From Negativicutes bacterium (lineage in GTDB: Bacteria > Bacillota_C > Negativicutes > Sporomusales_B > JARLHX01), in NCBI GenBank assembly GCA_031292035.1, contig JARLHX010000384.1, positions 1 through 64,000 on the forward strand: a stretch of DNA of 64,000 nucleotides. The letters are read 5' to 3'. The notes below the pieces were generated by a model that was given only the letters and a program-made list of their open reading frames with translations, was not told the origin of the DNA and did no database searches. Below are positions 35,919 to 46,550 of this stretch, piece after piece (the stretch's first letter is position 1; each line of letters opens with the position of its first letter). Both the position numbers and the translations under genes were made by a program.

Positions 35919-36548
35919 TTATTTTAGCAAAATTGGTTGAATCACGTCAAGTAACTCGGTCCGTCCGACAGATTTTGGAACAGAATAGGCGATCACCGTC
36001 TGTCCCGAAGGCATGCCCAATCCTGCCTTGATTACCGCAAGCTGCTTATTAATCGCCATGCGGGAAAGTTTATCGGTCTTGGTAGCCACCACCTGAACCG
36101 GCGCTCCAAGTTCGGCAAGACGGAGATAGACCTGCTTGTCGCTGTCCATCGGCGGGTGCCGGCTGTCGATCAACTGGCAAACCAATTTCAGCCGTGGTGA
36201 CTTAGCCAAATATTCGTCAATAAATTTGGACCACTGCTGACGATTCTCCCGACCGGCGCGAGCGTAGCCATAACCTGGCAAATCGACCAGGAAAAATTCC
36301 TGCCGCTCGGTTTCATCCAGTTTGAGGGTGACGGTATAGAAATTCAAGGTTTGGGTTTTGCCCGGCGTACCGCTCACCCGGGCCAAACCACCGTGCCGGC
36401 AGAGAGAATTGATCAATGATGATTTGCCGACATTCGACCGCCCGACAAACGCCACTTCGGTTAAATCGCCCTCCGGATACTGGTTGGCCCGGACAGCCGA
36501 GGCGGTATACTGGGCCTTGATCACATCCAAGGGCACTTCGCCGGTCAT
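35919..36548 (-). CDS. engB: Ribosome-biogenesis GTPase EngB (YsxC/YihA)
   Basis: 209-residue GTPase for late 50S assembly. G1 is [15 protein letters not shown]2 [10 protein letters not shown]3 DLPGYGYA, G4 TKTDKLSR and the family [11 protein letters not shown] stretch is present. Overlaps the end of lonA by 4 nt, the classical lonA-engB arrangement of Firmicutes. Confidence 0.96.
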   Translation of the reverse strand: MTGEVPLDVIKAQYTASAVRANQYPEGDLTEVAFVGRSNVGKSSLINSLCRHGGLARVSGTPGKTQTLNFYTVTLKLDETERQEFFLVDLPGYGYARAGRENRQQWSKFIDEYLAKSPRLKLVCQLIDSRHPPMDSDKQVYLRLAELGAPVQVVATKTDKLSRMAINKQLAVIKAGLGMPSGQTVIAYSVPKSVGRTELLDVIQPILLK

Positions 36549-38863
36549 TCCTTATCCACCAGCGCGGTCTTCAACACGTCGTCCATGTGCTCCACCAAAA
36601 CAAACTCCAGATTGCGTTTGACATTCACCGGAATATCATCCATGTCGCGTTTATTTTCCTTCGGCATAATAATCTTCTTTATTCCGGCCCGATGGGCTGC
36701 CAGCACCTTTTCTTTCACGCCGCCCACCGGCAAAACGCGGCCGCGCAACGTGATTTCTCCGGTCATGGCAATATCATTGCGGACCGGCCTGCCGGTCAAC
36801 GCCGATGCCACTGCGGTGGCCATCGTGATCCCGGCCGAAGGCCCGTCCTTGGGAATTGCGCCTTCCGGCAAATGAATGTGAATATCGGTGCCTTCGTAAA
36901 AATCAGGTTCGATGCCAAGCTCCTTGGCCCGGCTGCGAATATAGCTGAATCCTGCCTGAGCCGACTCCTGCATGACCTCGCCGAGTTGTCCGGTCAGCGT
37001 CAGTTTGCCCTTGCCTTTCATGACCGATACTTCCACCCCCAGTACATCCCCGCCGACCTCGGTCCAGGCAAGGCCTGTAGCCACACCCACCTGCTGGTTG
37101 CGCTCGGCCTGGGCGTGACGGAACTTGGGCGATCCGAGAAAGGTATGCAGATTCTGGGCCGTGATTTTGACCACCGCCCGCTTATTCTGGACGATCTGCC
37201 GGGCCGCCTTGCGGCATAGGTTGGCAATATTGCGTTCCAGGTTGCGCACCCCGGCCTCCCGGGTGTAATCACGGATGACCTTCTGAATGGTGCCTTCAGA
37301 AAAAATGATATTCTTGTCATTCAGACCATGGTCACGGGTCTGTTTGGGCACCAGATAGCGCTTGGCGATCTGGACCTTTTCCTCTTCGGTGTAGCCGGCG
37401 ATGGTGATGATCTCCATCCGGTCCATCAGGGGGCGGGGAATATTGTGCATCACATTGGCTGTGACCACCCACAGCACCCGCGAAAGGTCGAAGGGAATCT
37501 CGACATAATGGTCGCTGAATGTATTGTTTTGCTCCGGATCAAGCACCTCCAGCAAAGCAGCCGAAGGGTCACCGCGAAAATCGGAGCTCATCTTGTCGAT
37601 TTCGTCCAGGAGAAAAACAGGATTGCGCGAAGCCGCTGTCCGCATTCCCTGGATGACCCGGCCGGGCAAAGCGCCGACATAGGTCCGGCGATGACCGCGA
37701 ATCTCGGCTTCGTCGCGAACGCCACCCAGTGACACCCTGACGAATTTCCGTTCCATCGACCGGGCGATCGAACGGGCCAATGATGTCTTACCGACACCTG
37801 GCGGGCCCACAAGGCAGAGAATCGGGCCTTTCATCTTTTCGGTCAATTTACGGATCGACAAATATTCCAGGATCCGTTCTTTCACCTTTTCCAGGCCGTA
37901 GTGATCTTCTTCCAAGATCTGCTCGGCGATGGTGATATCCAGGCGATCAGAGGTTTCTTTGGACCACGGCAGCGCCAGCAGCCAGTCAAGATAGGTCCGG
38001 ATTACCGCGCTCTCAGCCACCATCGGCGGCATTTTTTCCAGGCGCTCGATCTCTTTTTGGATCTTCTCGGCAACCTCTTTCGGCAGATCCTGCTCTTTCA
38101 TCCGCTGCCGGTATTCATCCACCTCGGCGGCGCGGTCGTCCTTGTCGCCAAGCTCCTTCTGGATAGCTTTCAGCTGTTCCCGGAGATAATACTCTTTCTG
38201 GGTTTTTTCCATCTGCTTGCGCACACGGACGTTGATTTTTTTCTCCAATTCGAGAATTTCCATTTCTCGGCCAAGAATATCGCAAAGCCGCTCCAAACGA
38301 TCTTTGACCTCGACGGCGTCGAGCAGCGTCTGCTTGTCTTCGATCTTCAGCGCCAGATGGCTGGCGACAAGATCGGTCAACCGGCCTGGCTCCTCAACCG
38401 TCACCACCGAGACCAGAGTCTCCGGCGGAATCTTCTTACTCAGTTTAACCCATTGTTCAAACTGATGCACAGCCGTCCGGGTTAGAGCTTCGATTTCCGG
38501 TGTTTTGGTCTCCGGTTCGCCATATTCTTTGATTTCGACCATATAAAAGGGATCCAACTCGGCGTAGTTCAGAATTTCAGCCCGGTGCAACCCTTCAACC
38601 AGAACCCGGATGGTTCCGCCAGGCAGTTTGAGCAGCTGTTTTATTTCCACCACAGTACCGACACTGAAAATATCCTCCGGCGTCGGCTTGTCATTTTGGG
38701 CATCCCGCTGGGTAGCCAGCATGATCAACCGGTCATGGACCATCGATTCTTCCAGGGCACTAATCGATTTTTCCCGGCCGACGTCAAGGTGAATAATCAT
38801 ATATGGAAAAACCAGAATGCCCCGCAGCGGCAATAAGGGCATTTTTCGCGTTGGTGTAGACAT
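36545..38863 (-). CDS. lon: ATP-dependent protease LonA
   Basis: 772 residues. N-terminal substrate-binding LON domain (about 10-200, [14 protein letters not shown]), AAA+ module with Walker [15 protein letters not shown] and Walker [11 protein letters not shown], and C-terminal protease domain with the catalytic Ser in [14 protein letters not shown] and Lys in [14 protein letters not shown]. Start chosen at the ATG 22 codons into the open frame because TTAAGGAGG precedes it. Upstream of engB and downstream of lonB, as in Bacillus. Confidence 0.97.
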   Translation of the reverse strand: MSTPTRKMPLLPLRGILVFPYMIIHLDVGREKSISALEESMVHDRLIMLATQRDAQNDKPTPEDIFSVGTVVEIKQLLKLPGGTIRVLVEGLHRAEILNYAELDPFYMVEIKEYGEPETKTPEIEALTRTAVHQFEQWVKLSKKIPPETLVSVVTVEEPGRLTDLVASHLALKIEDKQTLLDAVEVKDRLERLCDILGREMEILELEKKINVRVRKQMEKTQKEYYLREQLKAIQKELGDKDDRAAEVDEYRQRMKEQDLPKEVAEKIQKEIERLEKMPPMVAESAVIRTYLDWLLALPWSKETSDRLDITIAEQILEEDHYGLEKVKERILEYLSIRKLTEKMKGPILCLVGPPGVGKTSLARSIARSMERKFVRVSLGGVRDEAEIRGHRRTYVGALPGRVIQGMRTAASRNPVFLLDEIDKMSSDFRGDPSAALLEVLDPEQNNTFSDHYVEIPFDLSRVLWVVTANVMHNIPRPLMDRMEIITIAGYTEEEKVQIAKRYLVPKQTRDHGLNDKNIIFSEGTIQKVIRDYTREAGVRNLERNIANLCRKAARQIVQNKRAVVKITAQNLHTFLGSPKFRHAQAERNQQVGVATGLAWTEVGGDVLGVEVSVMKGKGKLTLTGQLGEVMQESAQAGFSYIRSRAKELGIEPDFYEGTDIHIHLPEGAIPKDGPSAGITMATAVASALTGRPVRNDIAMTGEITLRGRVLPVGGVKEKVLAAHRAGIKKIIMPKENKRDMDDIPVNVKRNLEFVLVEHMDDVLKTALVDKE

Positions 38864-38992
38864 GAATTTTGCCTCCTTAAGTTTGACTGACAGTTTAGTT
38901 TCAACGCCCCTATTTATAAATATTCTCACGTAACGGCAAAAATCCTCTAGTCGCTCCAGGGAATTAATCCATCATCCGTTTTGCAGCCAATG

Positions 38993-39021
38993 AAAAACCC
39001 CCAACGCCTTTGCGTTAGGGG
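38993..39021 (-). terminator. Terminator of lonB
   Basis: CCCCTAACGC/GCGTTGGGGG stem with a short loop and five T on the minus strand, directly after the lonB stop. Confidence 0.85.
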
Positions 39022-39027
39022 AAATTC

Positions 39028-40713
39028 TCACATCTTCACACCGGCGGCAGTCAAGAGATCATGCCGGGGCGTGAATAATTCCAGACGGTAGACGTCATTT
39101 GTTTTGATCAGCGCACTTTTCAGCGCCTCCTCCACCGTTTCCACCGCCATGACTTCGATACCGATGTCTTTATAAAGCTCTTGCCAGTTTTCCTTGGGAA
39201 TGATAACCCGCCGTGCTCCAGCCTGTTTTGCAGCTGCGATTTTAGCGCTGACCCCGCCGACAGGTTTTACCAGACCACGGATCGACACCTCGCCAGTCAT
39301 GGCTACCGCGTTGTCCACCGGGATATTGTGAATGGCGGAATAAATCGCCACCGCCACCGTCAGTCCTGCCGAAGGCCCGTCCACAGGCCCGCTACCGGGG
39401 AAATTAATATGGATATCATATTGGTGCCAATCGACGCTGAAGTGGTTGGCAAGCACCGTAAGTACATTATCCAGCGACCCTTTGGCCATGCTTTTCCGGC
39501 GCATCGTCCGCCCCGGGGCTGTCAGTTCCTCCTCGTCCACCACGCCGGTAATCATCAGCCGGCCGTTGCCGGAAGGATTGGCCAGCGCTGAAACCTCAAC
39601 CTCCATCACGGTGCCGATATTGGGCCCGTACACTGCCAAGCCATTCACAAAACCAACCTGGGGATGGTTCGGCACCCGTTTTTCCGGTCGCGGATTGTAC
39701 TGGCCAAAATTGATTACCCACTCAATATCGGCGCAGGTGATTGCCTTCTTGCTTTCGTTGAGGGCGATGCCGGCGGCAATCTGGACAATATTGACCGCTT
39801 CCCGGCCATTAGTGGCATAGCGTTTGATTACGTCCACCGCCGACTCTTCCATCGGCAGTTCGACCTTGCGGGCCGCGTTGCGGGTGATCAGTCCGATCTC
39901 ATCCGGCAGCAGCGGTCGGAAAAAAATCTCAACGCAACGGGAACGAATGGCTGGTGGGATATCCTGCGGCGTGCGGGTCGTCGCGCCAATCAGGCGAAAG
40001 TCGGCCGGCAGACCATTTTGGAAGATATCGTGAATGTGGCTGGGAATATTGGTGTCTTCGCTGTTATAATAGGAACTCTCCAGAAAGACCTTGCGGTCCT
40101 CCAGCACTTTGAGCAGTTTATTCAGTTGGATGTTGTGCAGTTCGCCGATTTCGTCGATAAACAGGATGCCGCCATGAGCCTTGGTTACCGCACCGGGTTT
40201 GGGCTGGGGAATACCGGCGATGCCAAGCGGCCCCGCCCCCTGATAAATAGGATCATGTACAGTCCCGATCAGTGGATCGGCAATGCCCCTTTCGTCGAAC
40301 CGGGCGGTCGTAGCATCCATTTCCACAAATTTGGCGTACTGACCAAAAGGAGAGAGCCCACAGCATTTGGCTTCCTCCAGCACCAGTCTGGCCACCGCCG
40401 TTTTGCCGACACCGGGGGGTCCGTACATAAGCACATGTTGGGGATTTGGTCCACAGAGGGCAGCCCGGAGGGCCTTGAGCCCCTCTTCCTGACCGACGAT
40501 TTCACCGAAAGTGCGGGGCCGGGTCTTTTCCGCCAGGGGCTCGGTCAGTGCAATTTCGCGCAGACGCTGCAATTTATCAATTTCTTTTTTCGATTCGCGT
40601 TCCACAGCGACCCTGTTACCTTGCTGCGAGCGGAGTAAATTCCAAAAATACAGCCCGATCACAATCGCGAAAAAAAACTGGATCACCGTAATAATATTGA
40701 CAGCATAATCCAC
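39028..40713 (-). CDS. lonB: ATP-dependent protease LonB
   Basis: 561 residues. A single N-terminal membrane helix (about 8-25) followed by an AAA+ module (Walker [16 protein letters not shown], Walker B GGILFIDEIGEL) and a Lon protease domain with Ser in PVDGPSAGLTVAVA and Lys in GGVSAKIAAAKQAG. This architecture matches the LonB of spore formers, which is made in the forespore in Bacillus. The probable GTG start has AAGGAGG about 12 nt upstream, a rather long spacing. Confidence 0.94.
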   Translation of the reverse strand: MDYAVNIITVIQFFFAIVIGLYFWNLLRSQQGNRVAVERESKKEIDKLQRLREIALTEPLAEKTRPRTFGEIVGQEEGLKALRAALCGPNPQHVLMYGPPGVGKTAVARLVLEEAKCCGLSPFGQYAKFVEMDATTARFDERGIADPLIGTVHDPIYQGAGPLGIAGIPQPKPGAVTKAHGGILFIDEIGELHNIQLNKLLKVLEDRKVFLESSYYNSEDTNIPSHIHDIFQNGLPADFRLIGATTRTPQDIPPAIRSRCVEIFFRPLLPDEIGLITRNAARKVELPMEESAVDVIKRYATNGREAVNIVQIAAGIALNESKKAITCADIEWVINFGQYNPRPEKRVPNHPQVGFVNGLAVYGPNIGTVMEVEVSALANPSGNGRLMITGVVDEEELTAPGRTMRRKSMAKGSLDNVLTVLANHFSVDWHQYDIHINFPGSGPVDGPSAGLTVAVAIYSAIHNIPVDNAVAMTGEVSIRGLVKPVGGVSAKIAAAKQAGARRVIIPKENWQELYKDIGIEVMAVETVEEALKSALIKTNDVYRLELFTPRHDLLTAAGVKM

Positions 40714-40820
40714 CTTGTCAGAAAACCTCCTTCCCCAGCAACTTGGCCGTGCTTATAGTATTGGCAGCCGACCCTATTTTATCCCGGCAAAAACAGCCAG
40801 AAACACTTGAATAATGGCAT

Positions 40821-40850
40821 AAAAAAAGAGAGGAGAATAAATTCTCCTCT
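40821..40850 (-). terminator. Terminator of clpX
   Basis: AGAGGAGAAT/ATTCTCCTCT stem followed by seven T on the minus strand, 3 nt beyond the clpX stop. Confidence 0.88.
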
Positions 40851-40852
40851 TC

Positions 40853-42118
40853 TTACGCTGACTCTTCTTTTTTCTTGACTTTACGGTCGATTGTCACCAA
40901 AATCGGTTCTTCCTTGTTGTAAACAACCTCTTTCGTAACAATGCACTTGGCCACATCGCCCCGTGATGGCACCTCGTACATGACATTGCGCATGATGGCC
41001 TCAATAATCGCCCTGAGACCCCGTGCCCCGGTGTTGCGTTTGAGGGCTTCGTCGGCGATCGCCTTGAGCGCCTCTTCTTTGAACTCGAGCTGCACATTAT
41101 CCAGTTCAAGGAATTTCTGATACTGTTTGATCAGCGCGTTCTTCGGCTCGGTCAAAATCCGGATCAGCGCCTCTTCGTCCAGAGCGTCGAGGGTCACGAT
41201 CACCGGCAGACGGCCGACGAATTCGGGAATCAGACCAAATTTCAGCAAATCTTCCGGCAGAATCTGCCGCAGGACTTCGCCCACCTGTTTTTTCTGCTGC
41301 TTGCTCTTGACCTCCGCGCCGAAGCCCATCGTCTTCTTGCCGGTACGCGAGCTGATAATCTTATCGACACCGTCGAAAGCACCGCCGCAGATAAACAAGA
41401 TGTTGGTGGTATCGATCTGGATAAATTCCTGATGGGGGTGCTTGCGACCGCCCTGGGGCGGAACGCTGGCAACCGTACCTTCCAGAATTTTGAGCAGAGC
41501 TTGCTGCACCCCTTCGCCGGAAACATCGCGGGTAATCGAGGGATTTTCCGACTTGCGGGCAATTTTATCCACCTCATCGATGTAGACAATTCCTTTTTCG
41601 GCCTTCTCCACATCATAATCGGCAGCCTGAATCAACTTCAGCAAGATATTCTCCACATCCTCGCCCACATAGCCGGCTTCGGTCAACGAAGTGGCGTCAG
41701 CGATAGCGAAGGGTACGTTGAGAATCTTGGCCAGGGTTTGAGCTAGCAGCGTCTTGCCGCTGCCGGTTGGTCCGAGCATGACGATGTTCGACTTTTGCAG
41801 CTCGACATCATCCATCTTCGTCCCCAGATTAATTCGTTTGTAATGATTGTAGACCGCCACCGCCAGCGATTTTTTGGCGTCATCCTGGCCGATGACATAT
41901 TGATCAAGGATATCCCTTATGTCCTTGGGCTTGGGGATATCCCGAAGTTCCAGCTCAACGTCTTCGCTCAGCTCTTCTTCGATAATCTCGTTGCACAGCT
42001 CAATGCATTCGTCACAAATATACACGCCGGGACCGGCGACCAATTTCTTGACCTGTTCCTGCAGCTTACCGCAAAACGAGCATTTCAGTTGTCCTCTGTC
42101 GTCCCCAAACTTCAACAT
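40853..42118 (-). CDS. clpX: ATP-dependent Clp protease ATPase subunit ClpX
   Basis: 421 residues. N-terminal zinc-binding domain ([18 protein letters not shown]), Walker [16 protein letters not shown], Walker [13 protein letters not shown] and the ClpP-interacting IGF-type loop region appears as [10 protein letters not shown]. Complete and normal length. 12 bp after clpP and probably co-transcribed with tig-clpP. Confidence 0.97.
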   Translation of the reverse strand: MLKFGDDRGQLKCSFCGKLQEQVKKLVAGPGVYICDECIELCNEIIEEELSEDVELELRDIPKPKDIRDILDQYVIGQDDAKKSLAVAVYNHYKRINLGTKMDDVELQKSNIVMLGPTGSGKTLLAQTLAKILNVPFAIADATSLTEAGYVGEDVENILLKLIQAADYDVEKAEKGIVYIDEVDKIARKSENPSITRDVSGEGVQQALLKILEGTVASVPPQGGRKHPHQEFIQIDTTNILFICGGAFDGVDKIISSRTGKKTMGFGAEVKSKQQKKQVGEVLRQILPEDLLKFGLIPEFVGRLPVIVTLDALDEEALIRILTEPKNALIKQYQKFLELDNVQLEFKEEALKAIADEALKRNTGARGLRAIIEAIMRNVMYEVPSRGDVAKCIVTKEVVYNKEEPILVTIDRKVKKKEESA

Positions 42119-42130
42119 ATTTACACCTCA

Positions 42131-42736
42131 TTATTTGGGATTGTCCTGACGCCTTTCACTCCGGAGAATGACTGAGTCGATGATGCCGTATTCCTTGGCC
42201 TGTTCACTGGACATAAAGAAATCGCGTTCCACGTCCTGCTGAATCTTAGCTAGGGTTTGACCTGTATGACGCACCAGCATTTCATTACCGATCTCCCGCA
42301 TCCTGAGAATTTCTCTGGCGTGAATTTCGATATCGGTAGCCTGACCGTGCGCCCCGCCATGTGGCTGATGAATCATAATGCGGGCGTAGGGAAGGGCATA
42401 CCGTTTCCCTTTCGCACCGGCCGCAAGCAGCAAAGATGCCATACTGGCAGCCTGCCCCAGGCAAATAGTCGATACATCTGGTTTGATATACTGCATGGTG
42501 TCATAGATGGCCAAACCGGCAGTTACCACGCCCCCCGGGCTGTTGATATAAATATGGATGTCTTTGTCCGGGTCTTCCGACTCCAGGAACAAAAGCTGAG
42601 CGATAACCACATTGGCGACACTGTCGTCAATCGGCCCACCGATAAAGACGATCCGGTCCTTTAAAAGACGGGAGTAAATATCGTAGGCCCGTTCGCCCCG
42701 ATTGGACTGTTCAACTACAATTGGCACAAAATTCAT
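42131..42736 (-). CDS. clpP: ATP-dependent Clp protease proteolytic subunit ClpP
   Basis: 201 residues with the catalytic triad visible: Ser in [14 protein letters not shown], His in [20 protein letters not shown] and Asp in [20 protein letters not shown]. The ATG at 42736 with GAGGTG 6 nt upstream is preferred over a GTG three codons earlier. Lies between tig and clpX. Confidence 0.97.
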   Translation of the reverse strand: MNFVPIVVEQSNRGERAYDIYSRLLKDRIVFIGGPIDDSVANVVIAQLLFLESEDPDKDIHIYINSPGGVVTAGLAIYDTMQYIKPDVSTICLGQAASMASLLLAAGAKGKRYALPYARIMIHQPHGGAHGQATDIEIHAREILRMREIGNEMLVRHTGQTLAKIQQDVERDFFMSSEQAKEYGIIDSVILRSERRQDNPK

Positions 42737-42799
42737 GGAAAACACCTCGGTTATACCAAAATGGTATTCAATTTATTCGCAAGGATGAGAATTGGTTGG

Positions 42800-44089
42800 T
42801 TATTCCGCCACCGCGCTGTCAATAATCAGTTCGGCAGCCTTCTTGGTCAGCACATTCTTAATCAAAGAATCCTGCCGGCCTTCCTGCATGATGATTTTAC
42901 GGACCTCTTCCACCGGTGCCTGATAGCCTGCCGCCATAACCGCGATCTCAGCCTCAAGCTCCTCGGGCGTTACTTCCAATCCCTCGGCCTTGGCGATGGC
43001 TGCCAGCATCAAATCGGTTTTGACGTTGTCCAGCGCCGACTCACGGTAATTCTGACGCAGGGTGGCCATATCGGTTTTGGCATACTCCATATACTTGGCC
43101 AGACTCATTCCCCGGTTCTGGAGATTGACATCCATATCCTGCAGCATATTATCGATCTGGCTTTCCACCATAACATCAGGAACATCGACCGTGACATTGG
43201 CGACAGCAGCCTTGACTGCGCCGTTGCGGAATTCTCGGTCGGTCTTTTGTTCAGCGGACTGTTTTAATTTATTCTCAAGATCAGCCTTTAATTCCTCTAC
43301 CGTGTTGACCTCGCTGACCTCTTTGACGAATTCATCGTCAATCTCCGGCAATTCCTTGCGTTTGACATCGTTGATTTTCACTTTGAACTGGGCTTCCTTG
43401 CCTGCCAGCTCGGCGACAAAATAATCGGCCGGGAAGGTCACCTTGACCTCGCGCTCCTCACCGGACTTGGCACCGATAAGCTGCTCTTCAAACCCCGGGA
43501 TAAAACTGCCGGAGCCGACTTCCAGCGGATAACCCTTGGCATCTCCGCCCTTAAACGGAGCGCCGTCGACAAACCCGTCGAAATCGATAATGGCAAAGTC
43601 GCCGCTTTGCAGGGCAGCGTCTTCCACTACTACCATTTTCGCGTTACGGTTGCGCAAGTTCTCGATCTGTTTTGCGACATCATCAGCCGAGACTTCCACC
43701 GCCGGTTTTTTCACTTTCAACCCTTTGTATTCGCCAAGCGTGATTTCCGGTTTGACGATCACCGTCGCCTTGAATACCAGCGGCTGGTCCTCCTGGAGAG
43801 TAACAAGTTCAATCTCCGGACGGCTCACAGGTTCGATCGCATGTTCTTTGAGCGCTTCGGCATAAGCGCCGGGAGCAAGAAGATCAAATGCTTCATCAAG
43901 GATTGCTTCTTTGCCAAGACGCATCTCCAGTATTTTGCGCGGCACCTTGCCTTTGCGGAAACCTGGAATATTCACTTTGGCAGCCAGTTTTTGACACGCC
44001 CTGTCAACTGCTTTGGCCACCTCGGGCTGGGGAATTTCCATCACCAGCACCGTCTTGTGTGCGTCTATTTTTTCTGCCGTAACCTTCAT
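42800..44089 (-). CDS. tig: Trigger factor (ribosome-associated chaperone)
   Basis: 429 residues: N-terminal ribosome-binding domain with the signature GFRKGKVPRKI, a central FKBP-type domain (SGDFAIIDFDGFVDGAPFKG) and the helical C-terminal chaperone arms. I start at ATG 44089 (MKVTAEKIDAHK); the open frame upstream has no family similarity. First gene of the tig-clpP-clpX unit. Confidence 0.96.
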   Translation of the reverse strand: MKVTAEKIDAHKTVLVMEIPQPEVAKAVDRACQKLAAKVNIPGFRKGKVPRKILEMRLGKEAILDEAFDLLAPGAYAEALKEHAIEPVSRPEIELVTLQEDQPLVFKATVIVKPEITLGEYKGLKVKKPAVEVSADDVAKQIENLRNRNAKMVVVEDAALQSGDFAIIDFDGFVDGAPFKGGDAKGYPLEVGSGSFIPGFEEQLIGAKSGEEREVKVTFPADYFVAELAGKEAQFKVKINDVKRKELPEIDDEFVKEVSEVNTVEELKADLENKLKQSAEQKTDREFRNGAVKAAVANVTVDVPDVMVESQIDNMLQDMDVNLQNRGMSLAKYMEYAKTDMATLRQNYRESALDNVKTDLMLAAIAKAEGLEVTPEELEAEIAVMAAGYQAPVEEVRKIIMQEGRQDSLIKNVLTKKAAELIIDSAVAE

Positions 44090-44189
44090 TATAAGTAGTG
44101 TCCCCCTTATTAAATTATGCCGCACGCGCCATGTTAGTATTACCATTGTCAAGACGAATTTTCGTCATCCCCAGCACGCCATGAATTAA

Positions 44190-44218
44190 ATCATACCATA
44201 ATCGCGCTACAAAAACAA
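44190..44218 (-). promoter_or_regulatory. Sigma-A promoter of tig
   Basis: TTGTTT, 17-nt spacer, TATGAT on the minus strand, about 100 bp before the tig start. Confidence 0.55.
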
Positions 44219-44226
44219 GATTTACG

Positions 44227-44261
44227 CAAAAACCCCCGGGCAGGTTCTTCCTGCCGGGGGG
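44227..44261 (-). terminator. Terminator of tRNA-Gly
   Basis: CCCCCGGCAGG/CCTGCCCGGGGG stem followed by five T on the minus strand, 10 nt after the tRNA. Confidence 0.85.
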
Positions 44262-44271
44262 ATTGTCGTCA

Positions 44272-44346
44272 TGGAGCGGAAAACGAGATTCGAACTCGCG
44301 ACCCTCGCCTTGGCAAGGCGATGCTCTACCGCTGAGCTACTTCCGC
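44272..44346 (-). tRNA. tRNA-Gly (GCC)
   Basis: 75 nt including an encoded CCA. Acceptor GCGGAAG/TTTCCGC, D-arm GCTCAGCGGTAGAGC, anticodon loop CTTGCCAAG (GCC) and T-arm with GTTCGAATC. Confidence 0.97.
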
Positions 44347-44473
44347 ATATACCGTAATGAATGACATTGGTTATTATAAAACATTTTCCTCAGACTGTCA
44401 ACATAACGCAAACGTTTTTTCTTGGCCGGTTATCGTTTCGACATCTTCTTCAGTTACTCGGTAATCGCAATGC

Positions 44474-44501
44474 ACCAAGAAGTGACGCATGGCATATTGT
44501 G
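44474..44501 (+). promoter_or_regulatory. Putative sigma-K promoter of the radical SAM/Cys-X-Pro operon
   Basis: AC (44474-44475), 17-nt spacer, CATATTGTG (44493-44501): agrees with AC-N17-CATANNNTA except the last base. It lies 30 nt upstream of the TTG start at 44531, a normal promoter distance. Confidence 0.55.
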
Positions 44502-44530
44502 TATCAAAATGGCAATAAGGGGGGCTGACG

Positions 44531-45823
44531 TTGTATTACCGGCTGCGAAACAGCTGCAAGCTGGTGGAAGGTGCCAATCGCGGTGCTATCTATGACCTTG
44601 AAACCGGGAAAGTCACTTCCATCAATCGGGGGGCGCTGCAGCTTTTACTGGCATGCCAGCAAAACAGTCTGGAAGACGTGCTGGAAATTGACTCGCCGGA
44701 CGACAAGGCGTTCATCGACTTTTTGCACCAGCTTATCGATATGGGTCTGGGGTCCTTTTATCTTAATTGCCCAGAGGATAAATCACTGCCGGACAGTTCG
44801 GACGAACAGGCTAAACTGAATTTCCTCTGGCTGGAATTGACCTCCTGCTGCAACAATCGCTGCCTGCATTGCTATGCCACCAGCGGTCCCTGCGTCGAAC
44901 CCGACTCTGTGCCGCACGAGAGATGGCTGTCTTTGATTACCGAAGCCCGTGCCGCCGGAGCCACCGCCATCCAGCTTATCGGCGGCGAACCGCTCTTGTA
45001 CTCCGGCTGGCGGGAACTGGTGGAAAGGGCAAAACAAGAAGGCTACGAGTACATCGAAATTTTCACCAACGCGACCCTGATTGACGATGCTTGCATCGCT
45101 TTTTTCAAAGAAGCCGGAGTGCACATCGCCACAACCATCTATGCCGACAATGCAGCTGCTCACGATATGGTAACCGCCAATCCTGGCAGCTTTCAAAACA
45201 CCATGGCCTCCATCGAAAAAATACTGGCAGCAGGCATTCCCCTTAGGGTGGCTTCCATTATTATGAAAGCCAACGAACATGAGGTCCAAAATATCATGGA
45301 TCTATGCGAAAAACTCGGTCTGGGGGCAACCCCGCCTGATGTCGTACGCCCGACCGGCCGCGGCGATGATCGCAAACTTTTGCCTACCGCCTATGCCAAA
45401 AAACCTATTACACCGCCTTTTTTTACCGATCCGACCAGCTTTTACCGGGCCCAGCGCTACCATTCCTGCCTGGCGGGGAAAATCGCGGTGACGGCAGGCG
45501 GCGATGTCATCCCCTGCATCTTCGCCAGAAATCAAATCTGCGGCAACATATTGAATTCCCCGCTCCAGGACGTACTTAACGGGGCATTGCTCCAGCAATG
45601 CTGGCAGACAACCAAGGATCAAGTCGAAAAATGCAAAGACTGCGAATACCGCTATGCCTGCGGAGACTGCCGGCCGCTGGCCCAAGGCTCCGACTCCGAA
45701 AAACGCTGGTTGTCCAGCTCGGTGGATTGCCAGTATAACCCGTATACTGGAATATGGAAGGATGATCATACATGTCCGATGATGGCGAATTCAAACGGCC
45801 CAAATGGGAAACCCCCGAAGTAA
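44531..45823 (+). CDS. Radical SAM/SPASM protein, putative peptide maturase
   Basis: 430 residues. An N-terminal ~95-residue region (LVEGANRGAIYDLETGKVTS, INRGALQLLL) resembles the leader-recognition parts of RiPP-modifying radical SAM enzymes. The radical SAM core has CNNRCLHCYA (C107, C111, C114), GGEPLL at 151 and the usual barrel. A C-terminal SPASM region supplies C313, C329, C337, C368, C371, C377, C380 and C400, enough for auxiliary clusters. TTG start with AGGGGGG 6 nt upstream. Its last 52 nt overlap the gene for a Cys-X-Pro-repeat protein, the presumed substrate. It could instead act on another spore component; the specific chemistry (thioether or other Cys cross-link, epimerisation) cannot be read from sequence. 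Confidence 0.85.
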   Translation: MYYRLRNSCKLVEGANRGAIYDLETGKVTSINRGALQLLLACQQNSLEDVLEIDSPDDKAFIDFLHQLIDMGLGSFYLNCPEDKSLPDSSDEQAKLNFLWLELTSCCNNRCLHCYATSGPCVEPDSVPHERWLSLITEARAAGATAIQLIGGEPLLYSGWRELVERAKQEGYEYIEIFTNATLIDDACIAFFKEAGVHIATTIYADNAAAHDMVTANPGSFQNTMASIEKILAAGIPLRVASIIMKANEHEVQNIMDLCEKLGLGATPPDVVRPTGRGDDRKLLPTAYAKKPITPPFFTDPTSFYRAQRYHSCLAGKIAVTAGGDVIPCIFARNQICGNILNSPLQDVLNGALLQQCWQTTKDQVEKCKDCEYRYACGDCRPLAQGSDSEKRWLSSSVDCQYNPYTGIWKDDHTCPMMANSNGPNGKPPK

Positions 45824-46374
45824 ATGACTGGAATGACGGGTGGTCTGACGACGAAGAAGAGCGGCAAATCGGCTGTTATCCCACAGGCACACCCTGTTAC
45901 CCCAACTGCCAGCCCCGCTGCTATCCGGTCTGTGCGCCAAATCCCAACTGTCGGCCAACTGTTGGCCAGCACTGCCGGCCGTCCAGCGAGCCAAATTGCC
46001 GACCCGCCTTTGAAGAACATTGTCAACCCCGCTGCCGGCCATACAGTCCGCCGGTCTGCTTTCCCATGACCTGTTATCCAGCCTCTTGCCGTCCTCAATC
46101 TTGTTATCCGCAAGCCGGCCCACCACAACCTTGCCCGCCTCAGCCCTGCCCACCGCGATTGTGTCCGCCTCAGCCCTGTCCGCCGCATGGTTGCCCGCCT
46201 CAGGGTTGTGCCCCGCAAGGTTGTCCGCCCCAGGGTTGCCGCCCCAGCTGCCGGCCTTTCTGTTCCCCCACCAGTTGTTATCCTGCATGCCGGCCCAGCC
46301 CCGGCGGCCCGTCCGGCACCTCACAAGGTGGCACACCCCCAACCGGTACCACTCCTCCATCCTCAACCCACTAG
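45772..46374 (+). CDS. Cys-X-Pro-repeat protein, putative radical SAM substrate / spore-coat protein
   Basis: 200 residues. The first ~34 are acidic and Trp-rich (KWETPEVNDWNDGWSDDEEE) and Cys-free, like a leader. From residue 35 there are 26 cysteines, and every one is followed by X-Pro (CYP, CRP, CPP, CQP, CAP, CFP, CSP). The centre is a run of pentapeptides such as CPPQP and CPPQG; the tail is Gly/Ser/Thr/Pro-rich and Cys-free. GGAAGG precedes the ATG inside the radical SAM gene, so translation is coupled. No signal peptide. Known radical SAM-modified Cys-repeat peptides (for example CXXX-repeat families) have different spacing. Function unknown; a cross-linked structural protein is my inference. 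Confidence 0.8.
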   Translation: MSDDGEFKRPKWETPEVNDWNDGWSDDEEERQIGCYPTGTPCYPNCQPRCYPVCAPNPNCRPTVGQHCRPSSEPNCRPAFEEHCQPRCRPYSPPVCFPMTCYPASCRPQSCYPQAGPPQPCPPQPCPPRLCPPQPCPPHGCPPQGCAPQGCPPQGCRPSCRPFCSPTSCYPACRPSPGGPSGTSQGGTPPTGTTPPSSTH

Positions 46375-46388
46375 ATCGACACATGGTA

Positions 46389-46421
46389 AAGAGCGCCAGC
46401 TATTCATCTGGCGTTCTTTAT
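46389..46421 (+). terminator. Terminator of the radical SAM/Cys-X-Pro operon
   Basis: GAGCGCCAG/CTGGCGTTC stem (one G-T pair) with an 8-nt loop and a TTTATT tail, 15 nt after the stop. Confidence 0.8.
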
Positions 46422-46550
46422 TCATTTGTTTATCGATCTCTGACCGAGCTAGCGCTTGATTTCGCTTCTCTGACCACGGAAAACGGCTACTTTATCATAA
46501 TTTGGGCTCCTGTGCCAATATCCTCCCGCAATTTACCAAATATCGCCCTT

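Noticed and set aside
46072..46270. Cys-X-Pro region as spurious low-complexity frame
   Set aside because: Ribosome-binding site, overlap with an enzyme gene, terminator and strict Cys-X-Pro rule over 26 cysteines argue for a real protein.
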